A program made the position numbers and the translations under genes. Positions 1 through 7,966 of a stretch of 64,000 bases of DNA are shown here, piece after piece (the first letter of the stretch is position 1; each line of letters starts with the position of its first letter). A model generated the notes under the pieces. That model was given only the letters and a program-made list of their open reading frames with translations. It did no database searches and was not told where the DNA came from. This DNA comes from Nocardia aurantiaca (GTDB taxonomy: Bacteria > Actinomycetota > Actinomycetes > Mycobacteriales > Mycobacteriaceae): positions 124,001 through 188,000 of the forward strand of contig NZ_WMBB01000010.1 of the NCBI RefSeq assembly GCF_009708175.1, given 5' to 3'.

Positions 1-1006
1 TGTTGAGGTTGATTCCGGCGATCCAGTCGGTGATGGGGTTGACGAAGTCGGCGTCGTCGTGGAGGACGGTGATGAGTTCGATCGAGCCGACTATCAGCGC
101 TACGGCGATCGACAGGGCCGTGATGGTGAGGTTGTAGTAGATCTTGCGGATCGGTTCGGAGAAGGCCCAGTCGTAGGCCACGTTCATGAACAGGCCGTCG
201 AGGGTGTCCATCAGGCTCATGCCCGCGGCGAAGAGCAGCGGCAGCACCACGATCGCGTACCAGGGCAGCCCGGCCGCGGCGCCGGAACCGGCGAGGGCCA
301 GCAGGGCGACCTCGGTGGCGGTGTCGAAGCCCAGACCGAAGAGCACGCCCACCGGGTACACCTGCGCCGGGCGGCGTACCGCCCGCATGATGGGGCCCAG
401 GATGCGGGCCAGCGCGCCGCGCGCCTGCAAGGCGGCTTCGAGCTCCTCGGCATCGAATTCGCCGCGGCGGGTGCGCTGGAACACGCGCCAGATCCCGATC
501 AGCGCAACCACATTCAGCAGGCCGATCAGATACAGGAACGATCCGGACGCCACCGTGGACACGATGCCGAGGGTCTTGCGGGTGGGCGACTCATCGTCGA
601 CCAGTTCGCCGACCACCCGCGCACCGGCCACCACCAGCAACGCCAGCACGAACACGATGGTCGCGTGCCCCATGGCGAACCAGAATCCCACCGACTTGGG
701 CCGCTGCCCGTCGGCCATCAGCTTGCGGGTGGTGTTGTCGATCGCGGCGATGTGGTCGGCGTCGAAGGCATGACGCAGACCGAACGCGTAGGCGGTGAAA
801 CCCAATCCGACGCCGAAGACCTGGGAGCCCAGCTGATAGCTGTGCGGCGCCACCGCACCGAACAACAACCCGAACGCGACCACGTGAATGGCCGCGACCA
901 CACCGAGCAGCACGCCCGCCTCGATCCAGTCCCGCCGCGACCAGTCGTGCAGGACATGACGCAGACGCCGGCGCGCAGCGGTATTCGGACGGGGTTCGAC
1001 GGACAT
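1..1006 (-). CDS. NicO-family nickel/cobalt transporter (partial, C-terminus off the window)
   Basis: The frame is open from an ATG at 1006 to the window edge, about 335 codons, so the C-terminus is missing. The protein is a polytopic inner-membrane permease. It carries the HX4DH signature of HoxN/NixA transporters (RHAFDADHIAAIDN, about residues 80-93), in which the His and Asp residues bind Ni2+ or Co2+. Further hydrophobic segments follow, including the stretches around LGFDTATEVALL and SLMDTLDGLFMN typical of the family. A cobalamin riboswitch lies directly upstream, so cobalt uptake for B12 synthesis is the likelier role. The AAGG in the leader about 10 nt before the ATG is a weak ribosome-binding site. 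Metal specificity cannot be decided from sequence alone. Confidence 0.9.
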   Translation of the reverse strand, partial: MSVEPRPNTAARRRLRHVLHDWSRRDWIEAGVLLGVVAAIHVVAFGLLFGAVAPHSYQLGSQVFGVGLGFTAYAFGLRHAFDADHIAAIDNTTRKLMADGQRPKSVGFWFAMGHATIVFVLALLVVAGARVVGELVDDESPTRKTLGIVSTVASGSFLYLIGLLNVVALIGIWRVFQRTRRGEFDAEELEAALQARGALARILGPIMRAVRRPAQVYPVGVLFGLGFDTATEVALLALAGSGAAAGLPWYAIVVLPLLFAAGMSLMDTLDGLFMNVAYDWAFSEPIRKIYYNLTITALSIAVALIVGSIELITVLHDDADFVNPITDWIAGINLN

Positions 1007-1059
1007 GCTCGCTGCGACCTTCTCGGGGAACCCGCGTCCCCGCACGTAGGAATGTGGCG

Positions 1060-1160
1060 AGGCGAGGTCTGACTCCCGAGCCGTGGTGGCCCGGACACAG
1101 TGGCGCGACCGTCCCGGATTTGCACCGGATTCCCGACATCGTCACAAGATGTCCGCCCGA
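1060..1160 (-). ncRNA. Cobalamin (B12) riboswitch
   Basis: Read on the minus strand, this leader contains the conserved cobalamin-riboswitch core: a GGTGCAAATCCGG-like segment (about 1110-1130), the GCCACTGTG box (1095-1103), and a B12-box-like AGTCAGACCTCGCC near 1062-1075. It ends about 55 nt before the ATG of the NicO transporter. This arrangement would shut off cobalt uptake when adenosylcobalamin is abundant. The boundaries are approximate and no secondary-structure calculation was made. Confidence 0.85.
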
Positions 1161-1186
1161 CTATACAGAGGCGCTGGAGACCGGCC

Positions 1187-1275
1187 GTGAGTACTCGAGT
1201 GCGGCAGATTCGCGGGCGTCGCGATCTTCATGACGTTTGTCGTCATCAAGTGCACACCACCGAGGAGAACGACGG
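1187..1275 (+). repeat. Dispersed promoter/leader repeat, copy A (orphan)
   Basis: This segment is nearly the same (about 85% by eye) as the reverse complement of 7389-7475, the leader of the SnoaL-like gene. Both begin GTGAGTACT, share GCGATCTTCAT, and end in CACACCACCGAGGAGAAC, a ribosome-binding site. This copy has a clear inverted repeat, ATGACG-TTTGT-CGTCAT, that could be an operator. No SnoaL-like gene follows: only about 85 bp separates it from the terminator of the convergent MFS gene. It looks like a promoter that lost its gene. The rest of 1161-1407 shows nothing else. Confidence 0.7.
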
Positions 1276-1360
1276 TGATCCGCGCAAACAAGCTGCGAGT
1301 GATCGATCGGGATCGCTCGCGCTCGAGGCGAAATTCGGGGTTCAGGGCCTTGCAACGCGA

Positions 1361-1393
1361 ACAGCGCCCGTGGCGTTCGGCCGCGGGCGCTGT
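1361..1393 (-). terminator. Hairpin after the MFS exporter gene
   Basis: ACAGCGCCCG pairs with CGGGCGCTGT across a 13-nt loop, 15 nt beyond the MFS stop codon. There is no good U-tract, which is common for actinobacterial hairpin terminators. Confidence 0.6.
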
Positions 1394-1407
1394 CGACTTC
1401 TCAGCTG

Positions 1408-2889
1408 TCAGTCCTTGACCAGCTCCGGTGCGTGCACGCCGGCGGCGTCCAGCGCCTCGGCGGAATCCTCGATCGGCTCCGGGGATTCGGAACGGTTCGG
1501 GAGCAGCACCGCCATGACGATGACGATCACCGCGAGGGCAGCGGAGACCGCGAAGGCCAGCCGCATGCCGTCGAGGTGAGCGTTCAACGGGTTGGCGCCG
1601 CCGTCGACCAGGTGGGTGGCCCGCGAGGTCATGACCGTCACGACGAGCGCGGTGCCGAAGGCCGCGGCGACCTGCTGCAACGTGCCCAGCATGGAGCTGC
1701 CGTGCGAGTACAGGTGCATCGGCAGCGCGCCCAGGCCCAGGGTGAACACCGGGGTGAAGGCCGCGGCCAGCGAGGCCATCAGCAGCATGTGCAGCGCCAG
1801 CAGCACCGCGTACGGCGTGGTCAGCGAGATCTGCGTGAAGCCGGCGAGCGCGGCGGTGACGCCGATCGCGCCCGGAATCACCAGGACACGGCCACCGAAC
1901 CGGTCGAAGACCCGGCCCACGGTGGGCCCGAGCAGACCCATGGCCAGACCGCCGGGCATGACCAGCAGACCGGTCTGCAGCGGGCTCAGCCCACGCAAGT
2001 TCTGCAGGTACAGCGGCAGCAGGATCATCGACCCCATCATGGCCAGGAAGGCCACGGCCATCAGGACGAGCGCCTTGGCGTAGGTGCCGGACAACAGGAT
2101 TCGCAGATCGAGCAGCGGGGTGCCGTTGCGCTGCAGGTACACCTGGCGGAACACGAAGATGGCGACCAGGGCCAGACCACCGGCGACGATCAGCGCCGGG
2201 GAGGCCGCATTGCCCGCGCCGAACTTGCTCAGGCCGTAGACCAGGCTGCCGAAACCGAAGGCCGCGAACGCCACGCTGAACCAGTCGATCGAACCCGTCT
2301 GCGGCTCACCGACGTTCTCCAGCTTGCGCAGGCCGAGCGCGGTCACCGCCGCGGCGATGGGCAGCACCAGCGCGAACAGCCAGCGCCAGGAACCGATCTG
2401 GAGCACCAGGCCGGAGATGACCGGACCCATGGCCGGAGCCACCGATATGGCCAGGGTGACATTGCCCATCACGCGGCCGCGGTCCTGTTCGGGGACGACG
2501 GTCATCAGGGTGGTCATGAGCAGCGGCATCATGACCGCGGTACCGCCGGCCTGGACGACCCGGCCGATCAGCAGCACCGTGAAGGACGGCGCGATGGCGG
2601 CCAGCGCGGTGCCGGCCAGGAAGACGCCCATGGCGAGGGCGTACGCGTTACGGGTGGTGACGCGCTGCAGGAACCAGCCGGTCACCGGAATGACCGCCGC
2701 CATGGTGAGCATGAACGCGGTGGACACCCACTGCGCGGACCGCTCGGTCACATGGAGATCCGTCATGAGCCGCGGAATCGCATTGATCATGATGGTCTCG
2801 TTCAAGATCACCGTGAAGGTCGCGAGCACCAGCAACCGGATGACCGTTGGCGTCCGCTGCTTGGTCGAGCTAGCGGATATGTCGGGCAT
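1408..2889 (-). CDS. DHA2-family MFS multidrug exporter
   Basis: A 493-residue membrane protein of the major facilitator superfamily, DHA2 (EmrB/QacA, 14-TM) type, expected to export drugs or toxic metabolites by proton antiport. Visible marks are LNETIMINAIPRL in TM1 (the DHA2 counterpart of LDxTIVNVALP), the motif-C-like segment APAMGPVISGLV, and many hydrophobic helices. The ATG at 2889 is chosen because GGAGG lies 7-8 nt upstream; an in-frame extension to 3000 adds 37 Arg-rich residues unlike a transporter N-terminus. The gene is divergent from the LAL regulator at 3198, a possible controller. The substrate is unknown. Confidence 0.88.
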   Translation of the reverse strand: MPDISASSTKQRTPTVIRLLVLATFTVILNETIMINAIPRLMTDLHVTERSAQWVSTAFMLTMAAVIPVTGWFLQRVTTRNAYALAMGVFLAGTALAAIAPSFTVLLIGRVVQAGGTAVMMPLLMTTLMTVVPEQDRGRVMGNVTLAISVAPAMGPVISGLVLQIGSWRWLFALVLPIAAAVTALGLRKLENVGEPQTGSIDWFSVAFAAFGFGSLVYGLSKFGAGNAASPALIVAGGLALVAIFVFRQVYLQRNGTPLLDLRILLSGTYAKALVLMAVAFLAMMGSMILLPLYLQNLRGLSPLQTGLLVMPGGLAMGLLGPTVGRVFDRFGGRVLVIPGAIGVTAALAGFTQISLTTPYAVLLALHMLLMASLAAAFTPVFTLGLGALPMHLYSHGSSMLGTLQQVAAAFGTALVVTVMTSRATHLVDGGANPLNAHLDGMRLAFAVSAALAVIVIVMAVLLPNRSESPEPIEDSAEALDAAGVHAPELVKD

Positions 2890-3197
2890 CGAAAACCTCC
2901 GGAGGTGTTCGTATTCGAGGAGTAGCGGTGGCCCGATACGGAGTCGGCGACTGCGCCTTCCGGCGCGCCACATGGATGCAGACGGGCACAGGTCGCTCAA
3001 CTCATCGGTCGCGGACGAGTATTCCGGCGGGGTCCGACAGAATTCATCCGAATTTCAGTCGTCCGGCAGCCCTGGCGAAGACCGAAAACGGGCTACCACC
3101 AGCACTTATCACCACCATCGAGATCGGATAGTGAACCAGGTCACGTAATCTGGGCGCGAGCTCCGATCAGCGCGGAATCGGGCACCGGCCATGATGG
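2890..3197. other. Divergent intergenic region between MFS exporter and LAL regulator
   Basis: This 308-bp gap must hold both promoters. I found no convincing gene, strong palindrome or RNA in it. Short in-frame extensions of both neighbours run into it but lack coding character. Confidence 0.5.
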
Positions 3198-5987
3198 ATG
3201 AGGATGCCCCGGCGCGGTGTGGCGGCTGCGGGGCGGGAGGATGTGAGAACAACCGTGGCCGAACAGGATCCGCCGCTCCGTGGACGGGAGCGGGAACAGG
3301 AGGCGCTCGACGCCCTGATCGCGGGCGCTCGCGACGGGCACAGCGCGGCGCTGGTGCTGCGCGGCGAACCCGGGATCGGCAAGACGGCGTTGCTGGAATA
3401 TGCCGTCACGCACGCGGATGGGTTGCGGGTGCTGCGTGGCACCGGCGTCGAGGTCGAAGCCGAATTGCCTTTCGCCGGACTGCAATTGGTGCTGCGTCCG
3501 GCTCTGGAACGACTGTCCGGCCTGCCGGAGCCACAGCGGCAGGCACTGGCGGGAGCCCTCGGCCTCGGGCCGGGCGGGCGCGAGCCCATGCTCACCGGTC
3601 TGGCGGTGTTGTCGCTGCTCACGGACTATGCCGACGGCGCCGGACTGCTGGTGGTCGTCGACGACGCGCAGTGGCTGGACCGGGCTTCGCAGGACGCGCT
3701 GCTGTTCGCCGCACGGCGACTGCACGCCGAGGGCCTGGCCATGCTGTTCGGTGTCCGAGAGGGCGAAGGGTCCTTCGAGGCCGTCGGACTGCCCGAGCAG
3801 CGACTGACCGGTCTATCGCACGAGGCGTCCGTGGCTCTGCTCGATGAGCACACGCTCACCCCGGCCGTGCGCTATCGACTGCTGGCCGAAGCACGTGGCA
3901 ATCCCCTTGCCCTGCGGGAACTGCCCCTCGCGATGGCCGCCGAGTCGACGCCCGATCTCACCGCCGGCGCGCTGCCGCTGACCGATCGGCTGCGCCTGGC
4001 CTTCCACGGCCGCATCAGCCGATTGCCGGAGTCGACCCAGATCCTGTTGACCGTGCTCGCCACCGATGAAACCGGCGAGCCCGCCGTCGTGCTGCGCGCG
4101 GCGGCGAGCCTCGGTGCCGGTATCGATGATTTCGCACCCGCCGAGGCGGCGGGTCTGTTGCAGCGCGGAACGGGTACCGACCTGTCGATCACGTTCCGCC
4201 ACCCGCTGATTCGAGCGGCGGTCTATCAACGTGCCCCGATGGGTCAACGTCTGGCGGTGCATCGCGCCCTGGCCGAGGCCCTCGACGCGCCCGAGCAGGC
4301 GGATCGCCGGGCCTGGCATCGGGCGGCCGCGACCCTCGGTCCGGATGCCGAGGTGGCGGATGCCTTGGAGCGCAGCGCCGTTCGGGCGCGCGAGCGCGGC
4401 GGGCACAAGGCGGCGGCCGCGGCCTACGATCGGGCGGCCCGGCTCAGCGATCGGCCGGAGGATCGGACGCGACGCCAGGCTCTCGCCGCGCAGGCTGCGC
4501 TGGAGTCGGGTGATGTGGAGCGGGCCGCGGACCTGGCCCGGCGCACGGCCCGCGAGGTCGGCTCGGAGTCATTGCGCGCCGGCCTTTCCCAGGTGCAGGC
4601 GCTGGCCCGGTTCTGGCAGGGCGAGTTCCCCGAGGCGCACCGGCTCTTGACCGACGCGGCGGCGAGCATTTCGTGCGCCGAACCGGAGCAGGCCGCGGGC
4701 TTGCTGGTTCAGGCCATGCACACCGGGTGGTATCTGGGCGAACCAGAATTGACCGAGGTTCTGAAGCAGCTCGCGGACCTGCGGCTGGCGGACGAGCTGG
4801 CGGTGACCCCCGTTGTGCGATACATCAGCAGGCTCTTCGATCGAGGCCCTGGCAAACCGCTGTCCCTCACCGATACGCTCGATGAAATCCGCGCGCTTGG
4901 TGAGGTTTCCGAGCAGATGCTGTCGATTCTCTGCGGAATCGCGCTGGCGCGCGGGCAGGATGAGCCCGCCTTCGATCTGGCCATGTCCCTGCAGGCGCGG
5001 CACCGCGCTGCCGGTGCGGCCGGACGATTGCCGACCGTGCTGTTCTTCGCCGTCGAAGCCGACATTTTCACCGGACGCCTCCGCGACGCGCGCACCACGA
5101 CGGTCGAAGCTCGCGACCTCGCGCGTGACACCGGCCAACAGCAGTGGGTGCGACAACTCAGCAGTGTGCTGGCGCATGTGGATGCTCTGCGCGGCGACGA
5201 AGCCGAGTGCCGGGCGCACGCCGAACTGGGGCTCACCGGGGACAGGCCGGGAGCGATCGCACCCGGTGCACCCTGGGCGCACTGGTCGCTGGGGCTGCTC
5301 GAGCTCGGAGCCGGTCGCGCGGAGCCAGCGCTGTCACGCTTCGAACGTTTGACCAAAGTTCCGTTCGATCACCATATCTGCGCTATCCGAGCCGTTCCCG
5401 ATCTGGTCGAGGCCGCGGTCCGGATCGGAGCCCCGGAGCGGGCCGCCGCGCCCTTCGCGAATTTCGAGGGCTGGGCCGAATCGGTGGGTCAGCCGTGGGC
5501 CGACGCTCTGGTTTTACGCTGCCGCGCGCTGCTGCAGGACGATCAGGCCGAAGATCTGTACGCGCGGGCGTTGGCGACCCATGATCGGGAAGCCCGTCCC
5601 ATCGAATTCGCGCGCACCGCCCTGCTTTACGGCGAATGGTTGCGCCGAGCGCGCCGCAAGACCGAGGCGCGCACCAGGCTGCACGAGGCTCTCGAGGTCT
5701 TCGAGCGGCTGGAGCTGGAATTGTGGGCCAAGCGCGCCCGTCACGAGCTGACCGCCGCCGGCGCGCCGGAGGCCGATCCGGCCCCGTCGCGAAGTTCCGC
5801 GACCGGGCTGACCCCGCAGGAGTTGCAGATCGTTCGCCTCGCCGCACAGGGACTGTCCAATCGCGACATCGCCGCCCAGCTGTTCCTGAGTCACCGCACC
5901 GTCGGTTATCACCTGTACAAGGCGTATCCGAAGCTCGGCGTCACCTCGCGAGGCGAACTGAAAGACATCGCCGCGCAGCTTCATTGA
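3198..5987 (+). CDS. LuxR-family transcriptional regulator of the LAL type
   Basis: A 929-residue large ATP-binding LuxR regulator. The N-terminal AAA/NACHT-like ATPase has Walker A GEPGIGKTALLE (about 56-67) and Walker B LLVVVDDAQWLD (about 150-161). A long helical, TPR-like middle follows. The C-terminal LuxR HTH (about 865-929) reads LTPQELQIVRLAAQGLSNRDIA, then LFLSHRTVGYHLYKAYPKLGV. LAL proteins are cytosolic, often activate export or catabolic genes, and respond to ATP and an effector. The start is uncertain: ATG 3198 has no clear ribosome-binding site, while GGGAGG at about 3235-3240 precedes in-frame GTG codons at 3243 (too close) and 3255 (a little far). The gene may act on the divergent MFS exporter. 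Confidence 0.88.
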   Translation: MRMPRRGVAAAGREDVRTTVAEQDPPLRGREREQEALDALIAGARDGHSAALVLRGEPGIGKTALLEYAVTHADGLRVLRGTGVEVEAELPFAGLQLVLRPALERLSGLPEPQRQALAGALGLGPGGREPMLTGLAVLSLLTDYADGAGLLVVVDDAQWLDRASQDALLFAARRLHAEGLAMLFGVREGEGSFEAVGLPEQRLTGLSHEASVALLDEHTLTPAVRYRLLAEARGNPLALRELPLAMAAESTPDLTAGALPLTDRLRLAFHGRISRLPESTQILLTVLATDETGEPAVVLRAAASLGAGIDDFAPAEAAGLLQRGTGTDLSITFRHPLIRAAVYQRAPMGQRLAVHRALAEALDAPEQADRRAWHRAAATLGPDAEVADALERSAVRARERGGHKAAAAAYDRAARLSDRPEDRTRRQALAAQAALESGDVERAADLARRTAREVGSESLRAGLSQVQALARFWQGEFPEAHRLLTDAAASISCAEPEQAAGLLVQAMHTGWYLGEPELTEVLKQLADLRLADELAVTPVVRYISRLFDRGPGKPLSLTDTLDEIRALGEVSEQMLSILCGIALARGQDEPAFDLAMSLQARHRAAGAAGRLPTVLFFAVEADIFTGRLRDARTTTVEARDLARDTGQQQWVRQLSSVLAHVDALRGDEAECRAHAELGLTGDRPGAIAPGAPWAHWSLGLLELGAGRAEPALSRFERLTKVPFDHHICAIRAVPDLVEAAVRIGAPERAAAPFANFEGWAESVGQPWADALVLRCRALLQDDQAEDLYARALATHDREARPIEFARTALLYGEWLRRARRKTEARTRLHEALEVFERLELELWAKRARHELTAAGAPEADPAPSRSSATGLTPQELQIVRLAAQGLSNRDIAAQLFLSHRTVGYHLYKAYPKLGVTSRGELKDIAAQLH

Positions 5988-5994
5988 TCACTCC

Positions 5995-6044
5995 GACCGT
6001 CGTGCGGGAAACCTGCTGGGCCAGTGCGCTTCCCGCACCCGACC
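5995..6044. terminator. Bidirectional hairpin between convergent genes
   Basis: GTGCGGGAA (from 6002) pairs with TTCCCGCAC (6030-6038), with further partial pairing of the flanks. It lies between the ends of the LAL gene and the alpha/beta hydrolase, so it can serve both. Confidence 0.6.
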
Positions 6045-6056
6045 GTAATGGAGCCA

Positions 6057-6875
6057 TCATGCCTTGATGAATTCGAGCAGGTCGGCGTTGAGCTGCTCGG
6101 CGTGGGTGACATACAGCCCGTGCCCGCCGGCCGGGTATTCGCGGTAGGTCGCGCTCGGCATCAGTTCGGCGGTGCGGCGGCCGGTCATATCGATCGGCGC
6201 CGAGAAGTCGGCGTCGCCGTGCACGATCAGCGCCGGAATGGTGATGGCGCGCACGGCTTCCCGGCTGTCGGCGTGGAAGACCGCCTCCTGGATCTTCAGC
6301 GTCGCCCACGGCGCGGTGGACAGGCACTGTCGGTAGGTGAGGTCCGACTGCTCGGGCGACACCTCATTGCCCCACTGCTCGGCGAAGTACAGCTGCGACT
6401 GCCGGGCCAGCCACTTGGGCCGATCGGCGCGAATACGGCGCAGCATGTCCTCCAGCACCGCGACCGGCGCACCGCCGGGGTTGTCGTCGGTGAACTCCAG
6501 GAACGGCAGCATCGCCGACACGAAAGCCACACGCGCCACCCGGGATTCGCCATGCCGTGCCAGATAGCGCGCGGCCTCCACGCCGCCGGTGGAATGTCCG
6601 ACCAGGGTGACCTCGGTCAGGTCCAGGTGTTCCAGCAGGGCGGCCAGGTCGGCGACGGTGGTGTCGAGGTCGTAGCCGCCGCGCGGCCGATCCGAGCGAC
6701 CGTGGCCGCGCCGGTCCAGGGCGATGCAGCGGTAGCCGCGCTCGGCGAAGAAGGGGATCTGGTACTCCCACATATCGGTATTGAGCATGGCTCCGGCGAC
6801 GAACACGATTGCCGGGCCGGTGCCGTAATCCTCGTAGGCGAGCCTGGTGCCGTCGGTAGGGGTGGTGAAGAACAT
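6057..6875 (-). CDS. Alpha/beta hydrolase (chloroperoxidase/esterase-like)
   Basis: A 272-residue cytosolic alpha/beta-hydrolase-fold enzyme. The nucleophile elbow is GHSTGG, the acid lies in HGDADFSAP, and the catalytic His is in GGHGLYVTH near the C-terminus. The N-terminal DGTRLAYEDYGTGPAIVFVAG and the DRRGHGRSD turn are typical of the non-heme chloroperoxidase/aryl esterase branch; despite the name, hydrolysis of a small ester or lactone is the probable activity. The ATG at 6875 is chosen because it starts at the conserved strand (MFFTTPTDGT); 24 additional upstream in-frame residues are low-quality and overlap a repeat. The substrate is not predictable. Confidence 0.85.
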   Translation of the reverse strand: MFFTTPTDGTRLAYEDYGTGPAIVFVAGAMLNTDMWEYQIPFFAERGYRCIALDRRGHGRSDRPRGGYDLDTTVADLAALLEHLDLTEVTLVGHSTGGVEAARYLARHGESRVARVAFVSAMLPFLEFTDDNPGGAPVAVLEDMLRRIRADRPKWLARQSQLYFAEQWGNEVSPEQSDLTYRQCLSTAPWATLKIQEAVFHADSREAVRAITIPALIVHGDADFSAPIDMTGRRTAELMPSATYREYPAGGHGLYVTHAEQLNADLLEFIKA

Positions 6876-6914
6876 GGGAATCCCTTGTCTGACAGAGTTT
6901 TCGGTGTCGCCCTC

Positions 6915-7006
6915 CGTCATCTCGGCATGTTCTCGGCCGGGATCCATACCCTCCGAGCGATACCGGGTCGGGTTGGATTCCGGCCGAAAAGCACGCCGGG
7001 ATGACG
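6915..7006. repeat. Imperfect palindromic intergenic repeat, copy 1
   Basis: The arms CGTCATCTCGGCATG... and ...CACGCCGGGATGACG form an imperfect inverted repeat with about 31-nt arms, including TCGGCCGGGATCC against GGATTCCGGCCGA. A close relative lies at 59703-59783. It sits between the hydrolase start and the end of the SnoaL-like gene and could fold as a long hairpin and act as a terminator. Confidence 0.75.
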
Positions 7007-7019
7007 AAAACGGGGAGGT

Positions 7020-7388
7020 TCAGAGCCCGGTGGGGACCTTGTCGAGGAAGCCGTAGACGCGTTCGATGCGGCCGTCGGTGCTGATGGCGGCGACGTCGAA
7101 GCCGATGACCACTGGTTCGGTGCCGGGGGCGCCGAGGTGCCAGGTGAAGCGGGCGATGTGGTGGTTGGCGTCGACCGGGGTGCCGAGGCGGAATTCGAGG
7201 CCCGGGAACTGGGCTTGGACCGCGGCGATGGTGGCGTCGAGGCCGGCGTGGCCGCGGACGGAGACCAGCGGGTCGGTGTATTCGGCGTCGTCGGTGAACA
7301 GCTCGGCGATCAGGGCCGCCCGGGCGGCGGCGTCGGTGGTGTTCCAGGCGGTCATGTAGCGCTCGACCAGCTCGTTGATGTCGCTCAT
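7020..7388 (-). CDS. SnoaL-like / NTF2-fold protein
   Basis: A 122-residue protein of the SnoaL/NTF2-like superfamily, starting MSDINELVERYMTAW. The order is typical of the small cone-shaped fold: N-terminal helices, then LFTDDAEYTDP, then strands such as HHIARFTWHLG and VVIGFDVAAIS, with RIERVYGF near the end. Members range from polyketide cyclases to isomerases and plain ligand-binding proteins, so activity cannot be named. The ATG at 7388 has GAGGAG 8 nt upstream. Its leader is copied at 1187-1275. Confidence 0.8.
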   Translation of the reverse strand: MSDINELVERYMTAWNTTDAAARAALIAELFTDDAEYTDPLVSVRGHAGLDATIAAVQAQFPGLEFRLGTPVDANHHIARFTWHLGAPGTEPVVIGFDVAAISTDGRIERVYGFLDKVPTGL

Positions 7389-7475
7389 CGTGGTTCTCCT
7401 CGGTGGTGTGAAGGTGATGAGGACAACGTTATGAAGATCGCGGCGACCGGGAATCTGTCGCACTTAAGTACTCAC
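7389..7475 (-). promoter_or_regulatory. Leader/promoter of the SnoaL-like gene, repeat copy B
   Basis: Directly upstream of the SnoaL-like gene and nearly identical to 1187-1275. On the minus strand it runs from GTGAGTACTTAAGTGC through CATAACGTTGTCCTCAT to CCGAGGAGAACC before the ATG. The inverted repeat that is perfect in copy A is degraded here. Confidence 0.65.
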
Positions 7476-7591
7476 GACCAGTCCCGCCGGGACCGGCCGG
7501 CGGTCGCATCCGGCCGCGGATTCCTCACCATCCGCCGGAGCATCGGCATACGATTGGCAAATAGTCGGGGGAGGCCACTCAGGAGTCACCG

Positions 7592-7903
7592 ATGACCAAA
7601 TTCCTCGTGCTCTACAAGTCGGATCAGAGCACCAGACAGCGAATGGCCCAGAGCACCCCGGATGCCCAGGCGGCGGGGATGCGGGCATGGAAGGACTGGG
7701 CCGCACGGGCCGGGTCCGCGATTGTCGACCTCGGGTCTCCGCTGGGGCCGGGATCCCTGAACGCCGACGGCGCGATCGGGGGTTTCTCCATCTTGCAGGC
7801 CAGCTCCACCGAGGCGCTCGTGGACGTGCTGAAGGGACATCCGCACACCGAATGTGGCGGAACCATCGACATCTACGAATTCCTCGCCATGCCGGGCATG
7901 TGA
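7592..7903 (+). CDS. YCII-related domain protein
   Basis: A 103-residue single-domain protein of the YCII/DGPF family. It opens with MTKFLVLYKS, has a central GGFSILQASSTEALVDVL segment, and ends TIDIYEFLAMPGM. YCII proteins form ferredoxin-like dimers with a putative His/Asp active site; here the candidate is GHPHTECGG. They often sit beside ECF sigma factors, but none is present. AGGAG lies 6 nt before the ATG. Biochemical role unknown. Confidence 0.82.
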   Translation: MTKFLVLYKSDQSTRQRMAQSTPDAQAAGMRAWKDWAARAGSAIVDLGSPLGPGSLNADGAIGGFSILQASSTEALVDVLKGHPHTECGGTIDIYEFLAMPGM

Positions 7904-7924
7904 ACCGGGTCCACCGATAGCGAA

Positions 7925-7952
7925 GCCGCCGAACCGAATTCGGCTCGGCGGC
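7925..7952. terminator. Bidirectional terminator hairpin
   Basis: GCCGCCGA-a-CCG then AATT then CGG-c-TCGGCGGC forms a strong, almost perfect stem between the convergent YCII and POT-transporter genes, 21 bp after one stop codon and 14 bp after the other. Confidence 0.75.
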
Positions 7953-7966
7953 CGCGGTTCGACAGG

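Noticed and set aside
1432..2925. 497-codon plus-strand frame opposite the MFS exporter
   Set aside because: Composition is His/Gln/Arg/Gly-rich without motifs; the opposite strand encodes a clear DHA2 transporter with a ribosome-binding site.
7020..7463. Longer start for the SnoaL-like protein through its leader
   Set aside because: The extra residues come from the repeated promoter segment; ATG 7388 has the ribosome-binding site.
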